Shown here: positions 43,827 through 56,900 of the stretch, one piece after another
Position numbering within the stretch: the first letter of the stretch is position 1
Layout: the number at the start of each line of letters is the position of its first letter
Assembly (NCBI RefSeq): GCF_000150275.1
Contig: NW_002060950.1
Location: 130,679-194,678 of the forward strand
Length of the DNA: 64,000 nucleotides
Reading direction: 5' to 3'
Source of the DNA: Trichoplax adhaerens
Lineage: Eukaryota; Placozoa; Uniplacotomia; Trichoplacea; Trichoplacidae
The notes under the pieces: model-generated
The model's input: only the letters and a program-made list of their open reading frames with translations
Database searches by the model: none
What the model was told of the DNA's origin: nothing
Program-made: the position numbers and the translations under genes

Positions 43827-44445
43827 CATGGAAGGAAGCAAAACTCCAGCTGAGAAATAGGTTAAATAATTATAATAATAAATGTACGTTGAAGGGAATA
43901 TTTACATGAAAGGAGTCACGCATTCACAATTTAAATATGGCAATTAGGCATTTCACCCGTTTAGTTCCAATATTCATGCAGTAAAGTTAATTTATCATTT
44001 TTTACTAATTATAATTATAGACTTTACACGTAGCTATTTATTATACCAGTATACCAACACGAGACGGAAATATACGGATGTAAATACAGTATACTATAGC
44101 GATAAGATTATGCAGTACAGTATAGTAAATGATAGAATTATGTATAGAAACATTATTAAGATGTTTGATATCAAAAAGCACTTCGTACTTTAGTCCCGAA
44201 CATGGCATCAAAGTCCATCGACCATCGTAATATCAAAGTTTTTATTTATGATCCTTAGCAGGAGGCTGCCGTCTAAGGTCAATATTGTGGCTTATTTCTT
44301 GCCCTCTCATTAATCGCTGCTCACCATTCCAACGTGAGCTGTCTGCTAGAACTTGTAGCTTTGTCTAAGTTTACTAGCGCACGATAATTTTAATTTATCA
44401 TCTACTTTTGCGTTTCCTTTCCTGTAGAAAAAAAGAGAATTAAAA

Positions 44446-47400
44446 ATGGTTCTTCGCATTGGCGTAGTAGGTGCTGGTATCGAAGGCATGTCAACTGCCA
44501 TCAACATTCAGAGACAGTTTATCGATGCCCAAGTAACTGTGATAGGAGCTGACTTTAGTCCACGTATCCGTGGTAAAGCAGGATCTACAAATTGTGGCGC
44601 AGCATTTATTATGCCTGAATTTTTAGCGGGTACACCACAGGAATTACAAAAGTGAGCTATATTTTAATTAAATATTTTTAATTTGAAGTCAGAACTAAGC
44701 GAACGCTTTTTCATAGACCAATTAGCTCACAATGTTTCGATAGGTAGTAAGGTCTAGTAATTTTTTATGTACCCAGTGGAGGGAGTTGAGTATAAAATTA
44801 TCATCCTTCATTTAATAGTAAATCGGTTAAAACTTAGGGTTAAAGTCAGCTTAACAGAGTATCTTCATCAAGTATTTGTAATTATAGTTACGTAGGCAAC
44901 TATAACAAACCTTCTTGCTTTCTAAATAGCTGTATATCAAATTTTACCAGTTTGATTAATTCAGACTCACTTCCTTAAAAAATGGCTAGCTTTTTATCGC
45001 GATAAAAATTAGCACAGCATAGTTTGCTATTTAAAAGTAAATTTAAAATATTATATTACAATAATTATTTATTTATATACGTATTATTCATCAGTTTACT
45101 GATTCAAACCTTTGCTACAGGTAGGCATCTAACTAACTGATGCTATATTGCCCAAAATTTTAGCTTCTTATTTCAGTATTCCACGAAATTATATGACAAT
45201 AACTTACAATACCAGCTTAGTAAGCAAAATTTTAAGTTAAAAATGGAAAAATGTTTTCTAATCTTGATTTATGACACTTCCTTGTAGGCAGTGGACAAAG
45301 GCTACCCATGATCATCTAGTTAAGATCTACTATGGTCCTGACGCTAATAGGCTTGGTGTCAATATGGCTAGTGGTTACGCTCTCTTTACCGAAATTGGTG
45401 AAATTAGCAAGGTACTGATATAAATTTATTATAAAGGTATAAATATTACTATGGATTTGTAAAATGACATTTAATAGTTTATCTCCATAAAAATTTTACA
45501 AAAGGATCATAGTTTATTGCAATATTGATTAATAGGGTCCACCTCACTGGGCTGAAACCCTATTTGGTTGGAGAAAAGCTACTCCGGAAGAAATGAGTGT
45601 CTTTCCAGAAAAATTTTTGTAAGTTACTTTCGGTTATTAAATAAGTGACTAGAATCTATTTAAATTCTGCTGGTAGGCCTTATGCCGTATGATAAGATGA
45701 GTTCGCAACATGTAGTAATTTATTTTAATTAGTAGTAAACTTCAACTATTATCGGCAAAGTTTACATCGTAGTACTAAAAATTGTAATATAAACTATCAT
45801 GTACGCGAAGAGTTCCACCATTCTTGCTATAACCAATTTTAAGTTATTAGAATTAGCAAGAGAGCTAATTAAGCATACATAATTAACATATACAATTAAA
45901 TCATACCTTTCCATCATACATAAAAATCATCTCTTGAATAGTAAGGAAAAATTAAGATTACTTTAACTCTCTGTCGACAGGGATGGTTGGAATTTCGGCA
46001 CCATTGTTGTAAATCCAGGAATCTATACCGAATATTTGTACGACAGGTAAAGTCATTACTAGAGTATAAATGTATTAACAATTTATATTAAAGATCTAGA
46101 TCGTGCATTCATACATTTCGACCGTATCATTTGCTTATCTTATGAAAATAATTACATTAATAAAATTGTTCCTGTCGCTTCAGGATAATAAGATATCTAT
46201 TGCACTTGGTTACACACGTAATTTTTTATTTCTTAATTTAGATTCCGATTACGAGGTGGAAAGATAGTACAACGTAGACTTGAGTCCATGGACGAGGTGC
46301 GCTATCATAAATTTTCCGATGTTAATTTAGAATTACAATATCGATTGAGCTAAACGAGCTGTACAATTAAAACATCTCTGCTGAAATCATGACACAGCTA
46401 GCATGAAAAGGTCTAATATTTATAATTTTAATTATCCAGATCGCTAACGACTTCGACGTGTTCGCTTGTTCACCCGGTCTTGGTGCTTTTGAATTACTTA
46501 AAGACGAAACTATGATGCCTATGCGTGGTCAACTTATTGCTGTAAGGACACTTTCATGAATACTTAGGCTTAGTATTGCTATAATTTCATCGCAATTCAC
46601 CTCAACGATAACTTTATGATGAATTTAAATCTATAACAAATCACTTCCTATTTCATTTTTTTAGGTATCGGCACCTTGGGTTAAATTTTTCTACGGTTAC
46701 GAAAAGGATGACGAAACTCTATGCTATATTATTCCTAGGTTAGTATTATTGAATGCATCTATATCCCTTTATATGTTTCGATAAAATCCGGTTATGTAAG
46801 GCTGCAATCGTTTATATTATTAAATTTTAAACTTCACTCGGATGTAATGCGAATACATTACATTAGTTTAGATTCATTTAGAGCACTAATCAGCTAATCA
46901 GTTAATAATAACGGAAATTATCTGCTACCTTAGTTACGTATTGATGACAGCTTTACGATTATGGCATAATAATAAAAGGAGTGGATGAGATTTTTGATTT
47001 ATGCACCTTAATCTAATACGGTTAAGAGGTTAACAATTAAATTTCGTGCTAACGCCAATATATTTATTCTTAAATATACACGTACATGAAAATATATATT
47101 TGTATGCAAAGTCTATTATCAATTATTTCTCGTTGTATTTTAGAGTCAATGATGTAATCCTGGGTGGTACCTTCCAAGTAGGCGAATGGGATACCACACT
47201 GGATGCGGACATTACTAAGAGAATTCTGGATGACTGTACTGAAATTGTACCAAGCTTGAAAGTAAGGATAATAACCTTTGTTTACTATAATTAGAGAATT
47301 GGATTGTAATACTTTACAGTATTTAAATGAACTAAGATTAGCTTCAGGAATAAATTTTTATAATATCCATTTCCAAAAGAATTACAAAATGTGGCCTTTA

Positions 47401-47734
47401 TTTTAATTTTTAAAATTAGCATGCCAAAATAGTAGATGAGTGGGCAGGTTTGAGGCCAGGTCGTCCAAGTGTTCGCTTGGAGTATGAACATCGAGAGTTA
47501 GACAGTGGCAAAAAGATACACGTAAGTCGCCAGTGATTGCAATAATTATTAATTTCGGATTTAATTTTTTGCATTATTCTTAACGCTAAATCAATTAATT
47601 GAAATTTATCACAGGTTGTCTATAACTACGGACATGGAGGAGCTGGCGTTACTTTACATTGGGGCTGTGGCCAGATGGCCGCTGGCTTCGTGAAAGATGC
47701 AATCGAGAAGAATGGCTTGAGATCTCTATTGTAA
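44446..47734 (+). CDS. DAO: D-amino-acid / D-aspartate oxidase
   Basis: FAD flavoenzyme that oxidatively deaminates D-amino acids to 2-oxo acids, ammonia and hydrogen peroxide, usually in peroxisomes. Ten exons join in phase: 44446-44651, 45288-45411, 45536-45618, 45981-46046, 46242-46296, 46440-46541, 46665-46738, 47144-47261, 47420-47521 and 47615-47734. The product is 349 residues (human DAO 347). The FAD motif GVVGAGIEG is at 6-14. Other hallmarks are MRGQLIAVSAPWVK, CYIIP, GGTFQVGEW, GLRPGRPSVRLE (with the substrate-carboxylate Arg) and NYGHGGAGVTLHWGC near the end. YIIP and the final motif are closer to DAO, but DAO versus DDO specificity cannot be settled by eye. The C-terminus is SLL, a poor match to the peroxisomal SKL signal (human forms end SHL and SNL). 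Confidence 0.93.
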
Positions 47735-49096
47735 ATCCTGCTAATGCAATAGAATATAAATTGAAATCTTAATTAATGTCTCCCGTAATTAGTCTTAAAA
47801 ACATTGATTAATTTCCTTATATTGCATCAGTAGCTGTGTCGATGACGTAGGTAATGATAAAGTTGAGAACATTAATGCTTCAATATTAATGTTGTCCTAA
47901 TTGCTGACTATCAAGCTGATAAGTAACCTTCCTATACGATTTACTATCACTATATAACAATATGAAAGCAATTCTCATTTGTAAGCTTAGCGGCTGGCAA
48001 TAATTTGAAAAGTCTTATGCGCACCAACTCATGCTCTTGTGTGTATATTTCATTACTACATTTCAAAACTAAGTATGAAATTGCGAGTAATAAACAATAT
48101 GATTCTATAATCGAAAGGTTATATTGGCTTGAAATTAATACATCTATTTGTAAATGTAGCGCATATTTCTGCGTTATTTTCTTCGAATCTCTCATGTTGA
48201 AAATCTATACTAGTACTGTATAATAATTTAATTGAGACTATAACGTAGAGATCGTTTAAAGTTACAACTATAATAATTCAAAGACAGTTTGACTCTGTAC
48301 TGTATAGAATGAAATAATGAAACTTAAAAGTATATTTAAAAAATAGTTAAACATAACAAAGTAAAAGCCATAATATATAGTGTAGAGTATGATTAATATA
48401 TAAAAAAGAGCTAATCAGGAAGTAACGTAGAGACTCCTATCACCATTTAAATTTTGTATATTGCGGCAACGCAGCGCAAAGTCTATCTCAGTGTTTATAT
48501 CCAATGAAAATCTTCTCGAGATGCATTTATGATACTACTCTTATGAAATATTAGGTGATTTAGTATTTCTAAAATACGGTATAAGTTTACGGCTATGAAT
48601 ATAAATGATCATATGATTTTTGGCTTCTGTGGTCTCAATACCACATATTATTGCTTCAGTATCGTCATTAAAAGTAAATCGCAGACAATCTCTAGTTGAT
48701 TCTGTACAGTTTTATTATACAAGTATATATACACAATGGTATTTATCATAACGCATAGCGTATATCAGTGTACAAGTGAGCAGATTGAGGCATTTAAAAT
48801 CTGCTAATGACAATTGCTGAGCACCTACAGAATACCGATCGTCACAAAAGTCTCGTGTGAAGACTTTTCATTAATAGACGTAAATATGGCGCGCGATACC
48901 TTAAGTGATGTATTGCAATATATCCTCTCAACTATTATAGTTGCAGTTAATTACAAAAATGGGATATGATACTTGCATTCAAATAGAAAATGGACTGGCA
49001 ATGTATAAATTTATTTATCTGACAGTGTTAAGAGTATGCATTGTTAATTGATTGATTGAAGACTTCCTACAATTCCGCAGTTTAGAGTCAAGTATT
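47735..49096. other. Tail-to-tail intergenic region
   Basis: Between the 3' ends of the D-amino-acid oxidase and UBOX5 genes. AT-rich, no gene recognised, no dense GTAC array. Confidence 0.55.
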
Positions 49097-51070
49097 TTAC
49101 GAAAAATTGGTTGTAAAATTATCCTGATGAACACGGGTGATGACAGCACGAGAAGATTTGGAACCACACAAACTGCAGAGTACTTCACCCCTTGATTCTT
49201 TTACCATATTTGTTAAGCAAGGGCGACATATAAAATGACAACATTTTAACTGAAATATGGACTGAAATGTTGTAATATCAAAGCGACATTCGCAGCAAGT
49301 GTGGATTAAATGTTGCTTTTCAACAGCGGCTGTCTGCCTGCTCAAGACCTCTCTAGAATCATCACTGGTATCATATGTTGATTCTGTATAATATTAAATA
49401 AAATAATTTCAATCGCTTATCGCATTATTATAGGCAAAATTTGTAAATTAAGGACACTAAAAATATTCTGCATACTGCACATACAGCAATAGCTAATTAT
49501 AATTCTTATACGTGGGGCACAGTGAGGTTATCATTTTTACACAACGCCTTAGCTATAGCTATAATTGCTTACCCGATATTATGTCCAGATTTTGAATTGC
49601 ACTACCTTCAGCATTAGGGACTATATTGGATGCAGATAAAGTGATCCCATTTGCAAACTTCGCGTCTTGAATTCCCGAATCAAAAACTTTGTTAGCACTA
49701 AAAGCTTGACTGAGGCTACGACGAATTTTTGCTAAGTGGCAAGATGGATCATGATTGTTTGTTGTATTACGCTTCAAGTTGTCTTGATAGTGAATTTCTG
49801 TTGCTTTTAGATTCATTTTCGATGATATGGGAGAACCGTTTATCTTTCTTTTAATTCCAATGGAATCAACGGAGCACTTAGGAGGGTTAATTTGATTATC
49901 ACTATTGTGGCTGTATTCTTTCGCATCAAAGGTAACACCAGACGATAGAGTTGATTTTACATCGTTGATTTTATGACGTGCGCGGTTCATATTGGCAATT
50001 ACTGACTTTACTGTTTTGAAAGGGTTGTGTTCTTGGTCATTGCTTTGTATCGTGCCAACAGTTCTACCAATTGAAGATAAATTGTGGCCAAAATTTACTA
50101 AATATTTATCTAAACGAATTTTCAGTGCCGTATTGAATACAGGTCTACTAGTTTCCGTAAACGGAATGCCTGTAAATGGATCACATGGGGTTTTTCCTTT
50201 AATAGACTGATCTTTGATCCATCTTTCCAACGTCGTTCGATCAACGTTTTGTCCTGACGGTAGTAGCACTGGCAAATGCATCATTTCGCAAGTTATAGAA
50301 TCTAGGAAGTCATTCGGTACTAGTTGTTGTTGAGAAGTACTTGTTAACGGAGCTTGATCATCTGCTTGTACCGATACTTTACCTTGTGTATCAGCGTCAT
50401 CGTTGTTAAGCTTACACTGAAGATTTGTCTCATGGGATTGGCTAATGGTCGTAATATTACTGGTATTCGATCCGATCTCCATTTTGCGTCTAATTGCTTG
50501 CATTTTTTTAACCATTTCTTTATCACAGCTCTTGCTTGGCTTTCCCCATATCTGAATAAGTCTAATTGCAGCTAAACTAGACTGGCTAGTTTTCAATATT
50601 TTGATAGAAATATACTGAACATCTGATAATGCTCTACCACCTCTCAAATAAAAATTACTGTTAGGATGGCACCGTGAATTATGGCCACTGTTAGCAATTT
50701 GCCATTCTTTATCACCAATAAAAGCCTCGTTTATAAATGCAAGCACACAGTTGCCAACTACATTTGATGGAGTTTCCTGTACAAAGGCTTTACCAGCCCA
50801 TTTTAGCTGATCTACTTCTTTCCCTAGATAAATCTCCAATCCTGACGATATCTGACCGCCAACTTTACGATCAATCAATATGCATTCGATATCAATAGGA
50901 ACTATAAGATGAAATTTTATTTCTACCGGAGGCTTGACAAAACGAGCCACAAGAAATCCTCGTGCTTTAAGATGCGAGTTATCACTTATAAGATTAGAAA
51001 CTTCGTATCCATCACTACAAATTTGAGAACACGTCAAATTTTCGACCAGTAGATGATGACAAAAGTTCAT
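49097..51070 (-). CDS. UBOX5: UBOX5/RNF37 U-box and RING ubiquitin ligase
   Basis: E3 ubiquitin ligase of the RNF37 family, nuclear in mammals. Two exons join in phase: 51070-49573 and 49383-49097, giving 594 residues (human 541). The N-terminal region matches the RNF37 pattern (ICSDGYEVSNLISD, FVKPPVEIKFHL, LIQIWGKPSKSC). A U-box occupies about 254-325 (DFLDSITCEMMHLPVLLPSG through CDPFTGIPF and LKIRLDKYL). A variable linker follows. The second exon encodes a C-terminal RING-like module at about 530-573 with cysteine pairs CCEC, CCHFICRPC and CSLC. The donor G|GTAAGC at 49572-49567 puts the U-box and RING in separate exons. Start at the only upstream ATG in frame. It is 417 bp head to head with TMEM128. 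Confidence 0.93.
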
Positions 51071-51487
51071 ATCCTTCTAGTTTTAGTGCACTGTATCAAA
51101 TGTCGTGCAAAAAATTTTAACTATGAGATAAGTTATACATTGCTACATTGACAGTGTTATAATTACAATATGGCATTTACAGCACCATTTAATCATCGAT
51201 CGATTGATATGATAGCATACAGTAGTACATTGATTCTGTTCGAAGAATTCCAGTGTTCATGAGCGATCGGCAGGTAAACTACAGTACTGCATGTCTGCAT
51301 GTAACATTGTATAATCCGTATACTAGTATACTAATAGTGACAAGGATTTAATTACTGTTGTGCTGTTAAATGCAGGCTGTCCGCCGTCCGCAATTCCGCC
51401 ATCTAGCTAGTAGTTGTAAACTCTAGTGTAGAGTGCTATACAGTACACTATTGCAGAGTTGCCGAGTTCTCTTGCAGAAACTGCATC
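51071..51487. promoter_or_regulatory. Compact divergent promoter region UBOX5/TMEM128
   Basis: Only 417 bp separate two divergent start codons, so both 5' untranslated regions and promoters must fit here. A few GTAC-type words (TACAGTAG near 51220, CTACAGTACTGC near 51281, ATACAGTACACTA near 51438) are present but there is no dense array. No TATA element can be claimed in such AT-rich sequence. Confidence 0.45.
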
Positions 51488-52967
51488 ATGGAAGGCTCAG
51501 CAAAACTAAGAAAGCGTTTTGAAACTACTTATAAAGACTTCGTACAAGACTCAAACATGAAGAGTATGAACGAAGGTATTAACTGCTAAACTATCAAATT
51601 ATATTAATGCGATAGTACTTGTGTCACGCTCTGTGGTCAAAAGAATACGCTTACATTAAGTTACATAGTACAGTAATAATAAATAATAATTATATACAGG
51701 ATATAATTCAATAAATGTGAATGGCTTCTGCCGATGATTTATACTATACGCATACTTTACGATATACTGTATTGTGGGCTAGATGCAGTACAAGTAAATA
51801 TAAACTGATCGGCAGCGGCCTAGTCAGCATTAGTACAGATATTTCCGAAATTTTACGGCATGGCTCAAACGATGATGCATTGCACTTAAAATCAATATCC
51901 TTAGATTATATACTTATTAAAAAAGATTGAACTTGTACTCAAATACCCACAAAGTTATAATATGTACATTGTAGACTGTAAGTACTTGATTCATTCCATT
52001 ACATATTCTGACATGTAAGTTATAAACCCAGATGATGCAGTTGAAGCCGCTCGTCAGCAATCCATTACCAGATCGACGGCTTGGAAAACAGCTGAATCAG
52101 TAATTTGGCTTTTAGCAGCACTTGGAATCCTTCGGTACACTGATTTCCTCTTAACTGTATGTTATGACCCGAGGATTAACAGGTAAAAAATGGTTTATTT
52201 CATTATTTTTCTATTTCTGCTCTGTATAGTATAGTTTCTTCTTATGAGCATCACCTGCCTCAACGTTAACGTTTACCTTCACAATATTTTTATCGTGAAC
52301 TAAAAGAACTAATAATTTAGGGGTTCTTGTCATGCTGTAATATATGCTATTGCTATATTATTAAGTAGCGCATTGCACTTACCAATTGCGGGCAAGTGAA
52401 TGCTGATAGCTTAACCATAACGTCATGCTTTATGATTACGTTTCATGCAATTACATTGCAAGCACGAATGATATGCCTTATTTACTGTATGTACAATATA
52501 CTATACTATGCTGTACACGGTCGTAAACTCTAAAATTTGTCTTATTAGAAGTATTTCTAATACTACTATAGGTTATGGCTGTATGCAGGTGCTGGGTTTC
52601 TTGTAGTGTTCTCACTAATCGGTTGCTGGCTAATTATATGGTATAAAATTATCTTAAAAATTGACGATTATCAGAAGCGTGTGCCAGCAGCTATACCGAT
52701 TGCAACAACGTCATTTATACTATCCTTTGGTTGGTAAGTAGTAAACAGTTATTTACTACTGTTTGTCAAGCTACAATGCAGTTATTGGATAATATGAACA
52801 TGCCCATTTTGTATCCCAACACTATGCGATAGCATTTTTAACGTATATCTCCATTACTTTTCATTTTTAGTTTTACTTATGCTCTATGGCCTGTTTGGGG
52901 AATCTTAACACCGTTACTTTTATTTACGCTGATGATGGGTGTGATTGTTACGGTGTCGCTATTTTAG
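51488..52967 (+). CDS. TMEM128: TMEM128-like membrane protein
   Basis: Four-pass membrane protein of unknown function, ER-associated in mammals. Four exons join in phase: 51488-51575, 52032-52182, 52572-52733 and 52871-52967, giving 165 residues, the same as human TMEM128. Hydrophobic helices lie at about 56-75, 83-107, 120-135 and 143-164. Matching features include RYTDFLLT after helix 1, the DYQKRVPAAIPIATTSFI stretch before helix 3 and FTYALWPVWGILTPLLLF. The ATG gives a basic N-terminus like the human RRRF start. An ATG frame of 69 codons in intron 1 (51721-51930) has no supported splice and is left out. Confidence 0.9.
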
Positions 52968-53945
52968 ATATTTAATGTCAAACTTTAACTGACGACCAAA
53001 CGAAAAATTATTTTATGGCAAAGTTCTTTGTCACATAAATACATGCTGATTATTTTAAGCATTTTGTACATCAACTTAAGTTCCTCTTTTTAAAAGACAA
53101 TTAAGGCCTTGACAATTAGAGATACCATAATTGATATTTTAACCCTTTATCCAAATTATTACGAACATCACATAGTACTGTATATTTGGCCTAAAATAAA
53201 CGAAATTTGATGATATTAAATTTGCTAGTTCCAAATGTCTTGGCTAAAAGTTTGATATTTTTTATGAATTAATCGTATCGAAATACCTGTCAATTGTAAT
53301 TCTAACGCTTTACTCTTTCCGTAAAACTGTACGAACTGTATATAAGTGACTAATAAATTGGGTAATAAAAGACATTATATCAGAAATAGAGGAAGTTCGA
53401 CGACTAAACTATTTATATGCGTAATTGCGTATTTATTGTATTATCATGCTATGATGAAATTTTTCACCTTTCTTAGTATCAGCACTATCAGGAGAAGAAA
53501 GCGAAGAAACTTAGTGGTTACTTTAATTAACTAATATTGGCTTAATTGTCTATGCACTATCAATTTGTTCTAAATATAAACTATGATATTATCTCGAAAA
53601 TTACAACATAATTACTCATTCTTTGTGAAAACTAATTTTATAATTTCTTGATTTCATGAAGTTATTATCTTAAAGTATTAAAGAGTTGATAGTAATTTTT
53701 TTGTTTATTAATATGAGGATATTCTGGATTAATGAATTAAATATAGTTAATACTTAATCCTTTTTCATATACAGATATGTCTATAATAACTAAGATAAAG
53801 TCAGCAAAGGTTGATTTCCAGTTACGTATGCTCTACCAAAAAAACAAAGTATCTCAAATGACTGACTGATGTGTAATACACTATATATAACAACAATGGA
53901 TGGTTTAGACCATCGGCAAGTTACACTCAAAGAGCCATTTAATAA
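52968..53945. other. Tail-to-tail intergenic region
   Basis: Between the 3' ends of TMEM128 and the TRPV-type gene. AT-rich; a 62-codon ATG frame at 53349 lacks support. No dense GTAC array. Confidence 0.55.
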
Positions 53946-56900
53946 TTATTCTTCTTCTGGGTTTACAATTTGATGCGATGCGTCATTATCCGTATTTTCA
54001 TTTTGCTGTGGAGAGACTGGGCGGCTGCCTCCAGCACGCGTTGTCGCCTGTAAAATCATACCAGGATTCGTAACAGTCGCCAAGATGTCTGCACGTTTAT
54101 TCTTCATTTCGAGATTTTTGCCACGAATCGATTCGAGATTTGAGGTTGGCGGTTTAGTTTTTCCTTTATTTATGGCATTTCTTATTGTATTTGCTATCTT
54201 GTTATTCTTTCTCTTTTCTAGGTCCTTTTTGTATAATAAATCTGCTAATTCATTTAATTTTCGAATTTTTCTCTTATGATCTCTTTTCTTTTCTATCTCC
54301 TAAAAAACAAAATTAGGCATTTTATTGCTTAGATTTGCAAAGATATAAGTTAATCTCTCTTTTGATGCGATAGCTAGAAATAGTTTTCTTACGTCATGCT
54401 GCCACCTCATTACAACAGCCCGACCGTCGTGACCATCTCCTAATGCTTCAGAATATTTTTCTTGATATTGTAAACGTTGTTTGGGTTTAATTGAGGTTTC
54501 AATAACCAGTACAGTTTGAGCCCACTATCGTGTATAAAATAAGAATCTACGTTTTATATATACGAATAGATAGTACTGACAGTTGCATAATTACGTGTAT
54601 TGTCACAAAGTGTTCTTTCAGGAATGAGCAAAAAGCGCTATGGTAACAAAAACTATGAGTGTACCTGTCTTTTCCATTCTTTGCGTGTTTCAACCGTTGT
54701 TTCATACGTTTTTCCCATCATTGCAATTAACATATTGACTAATAGTACATTAGCGATAACGACGTAGAAAACAAATAAAATCTAGGATAGAATTTATAAG
54801 GGATATCATTTAAAAAACAAGGATAGTTATTAGTTCTATATGTGATAGAAGCAAGAATAATATACGATAAATAAATAATATTCAAATTTTCGAATAAATG
54901 ATATTGTAAGTATGAACTAGATATGACTTTAGCCGAATTGTTTATACGTGTTTTACTATTACTTCTAAACACATCGTATCAAAATTTATAATTGCAATTG
55001 ATATTTTATGAAAATTAAAGCTAATTAAATTCCATGAGAATCTGTTATTGCTATTAAAATTTGCATAGCAATTATAGTAGAAAGTATGAAGTAATAATCC
55101 ATGTTAAGATTATTTAGAATTGATTACCTTCACAAAGATAGGATGGGGCGCTTTGTCAAATTCAGGCTCTATTTCCTAATACCCGTATTTATAATATGCA
55201 CAACATTATAATATATTTCACGAGTGTTATAGGCTGTCTCTAAAATTATATTATCAGACTAATTATAATAATGGAACTGAACCTCAAATTCTCCTAAAGA
55301 TAGTATAAACATTCCTTCTATAGCCCGAAGAGGACTATTGAGAAACATTCGACTTCCCCCTGTGCCGGCGAATGAAACTACCATAGCTAAAAAATAAATC
55401 GCTGCATTAATTATACAATTTGATCATATGTATATATATATATATATCAGTATGATAGTATGAGCACTATAAGTTTGTGATCCGAATTATCGATACATAA
55501 GTATTTTGAACCGCATCACGAATTAATGAAATCGGACATTACCTTGAGAAAATGCTATCAAGAATATCAAATACAATAGCATAAATTTTAATAGATCTCC
55601 CTTGATCATTTTTCCGATCATTAGAACGAATGGGCCAACTAGCCTAAATCCTCTGTTAAAGAAGTTTATAACAAAGTACAGTATAAATAAAATATTTAAA
55701 TACTATTTTATGTATTTTAAAATTTTATATATTACATTGCTCGAATGTTAATCAAAGCTATGCTGCTATTAAAAATTATAAGCACAGTACATGATAGTTT
55801 TATTTATTGCTTATCTAAATCAACCCTTACCGACAAAAGAATAGACAATATGGCCAGGCAAGAATAATAGCCAAAAACCAAGTAACATTCGCATACCGTG
55901 TTAGGGCACATATAAATAATCCAGGTATAGAAATAGTTACCAAGGCACACGACAACAGGAACAGAAATCTAGTAGGTGCATTGACCTGGATTAAGAATAT
56001 CGTCAGTAATATGAAATATAACACAGGTACCACAAATATCAGAGATTGGAAATATTAGAGCTATACAAGGATAACATTGTCAAACTCCAAACTTTTGTAT
56101 TTACAGTCTTACCAAACTTTGAAACACAATATGAAATCCTTGACGATTAAAGTCTATTATCAAGCTTCCAAGGTATCCTAAACTGCCTCCTGCAGTAAGT
56201 AATTCTAATATTAATCTGCCCTATAGACAAAATGCGAGTATACAAGTTATGGCTTAATAAGTGAAGAATCTCGCTATTATTCTTATTTACTTGGTAAGTA
56301 TTAGAAAGTGCAACCATACCGAGCAAAATTTTTAGTAATAAATAAATATTATCAATTATATAAATATCAATGACAGTTACTGTAGACCAACATAACACAA
56401 CGTGATTCGATACTTCTACATACTATATCTTTGGAATCGATCACTTTACTTGCTCCATTAGCAACTCTTGGGCATAGGAAGTAGTCTCGTCGTGTATCGT
56501 TTCTTGCGACACAATGAGATGTTCCAGGATCCGGTTGCTAAATAGGAAGAAATTCATATTGTTTTATTACACAATTCGTAAAATTTGATATTACGACTTG
56601 TTAGAATAAAGGATTCAAAATGTAATCTTTAATTACTTACAAAAGGTGGCCTCAGAATAAAAGCGGCATTAAAAATGATTAGGTACACGATGTAGGTGAT
56701 TAAATGTTGATAAAATCTTTAAATTTTTAGAGAAATCCTTAGTTATCATCTTTTATTTTAAATTTGATGCAAACTATAAAAAATAAACGATTTATATCAA
56801 TTATGAAATTACTGTACTTCTTTCTTGCAAATAGCGCCCATTTTTGTTCTAGTATTTCTACAATAAGACCATCAAGTAGATCTAGATGTCGCGGATTCTA

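Larger units (their letters stand above)
41444..44445. other. 3-kb intergenic region
   Basis: Between FOXRED1 and the D-amino-acid oxidase gene. It holds a 20-base hairpin at 43111-43130, the small palindromic element at 43771-43826 and weak GTAC-type words at 44085-44130. A minus-strand ATG frame at 43659-43465 (64 codons) is unrecognised and unsupported. Otherwise nothing is seen. Confidence 0.6.

Noticed and set aside
51721-51930. 69-codon ATG ORF inside TMEM128 intron 1
   Set aside because: The spliced TMEM128 model without it gives the exact family length; no independent evidence of a nested gene.
56147-56398. Hydrophobic minus-strand ORF in the TRPV region
   Set aside because: It overlaps an intron and reads exon 11 in the wrong frame; the strong donor after exon 10 (GTATGT) and the phase-0 acceptor give the conserved TM2 reading.
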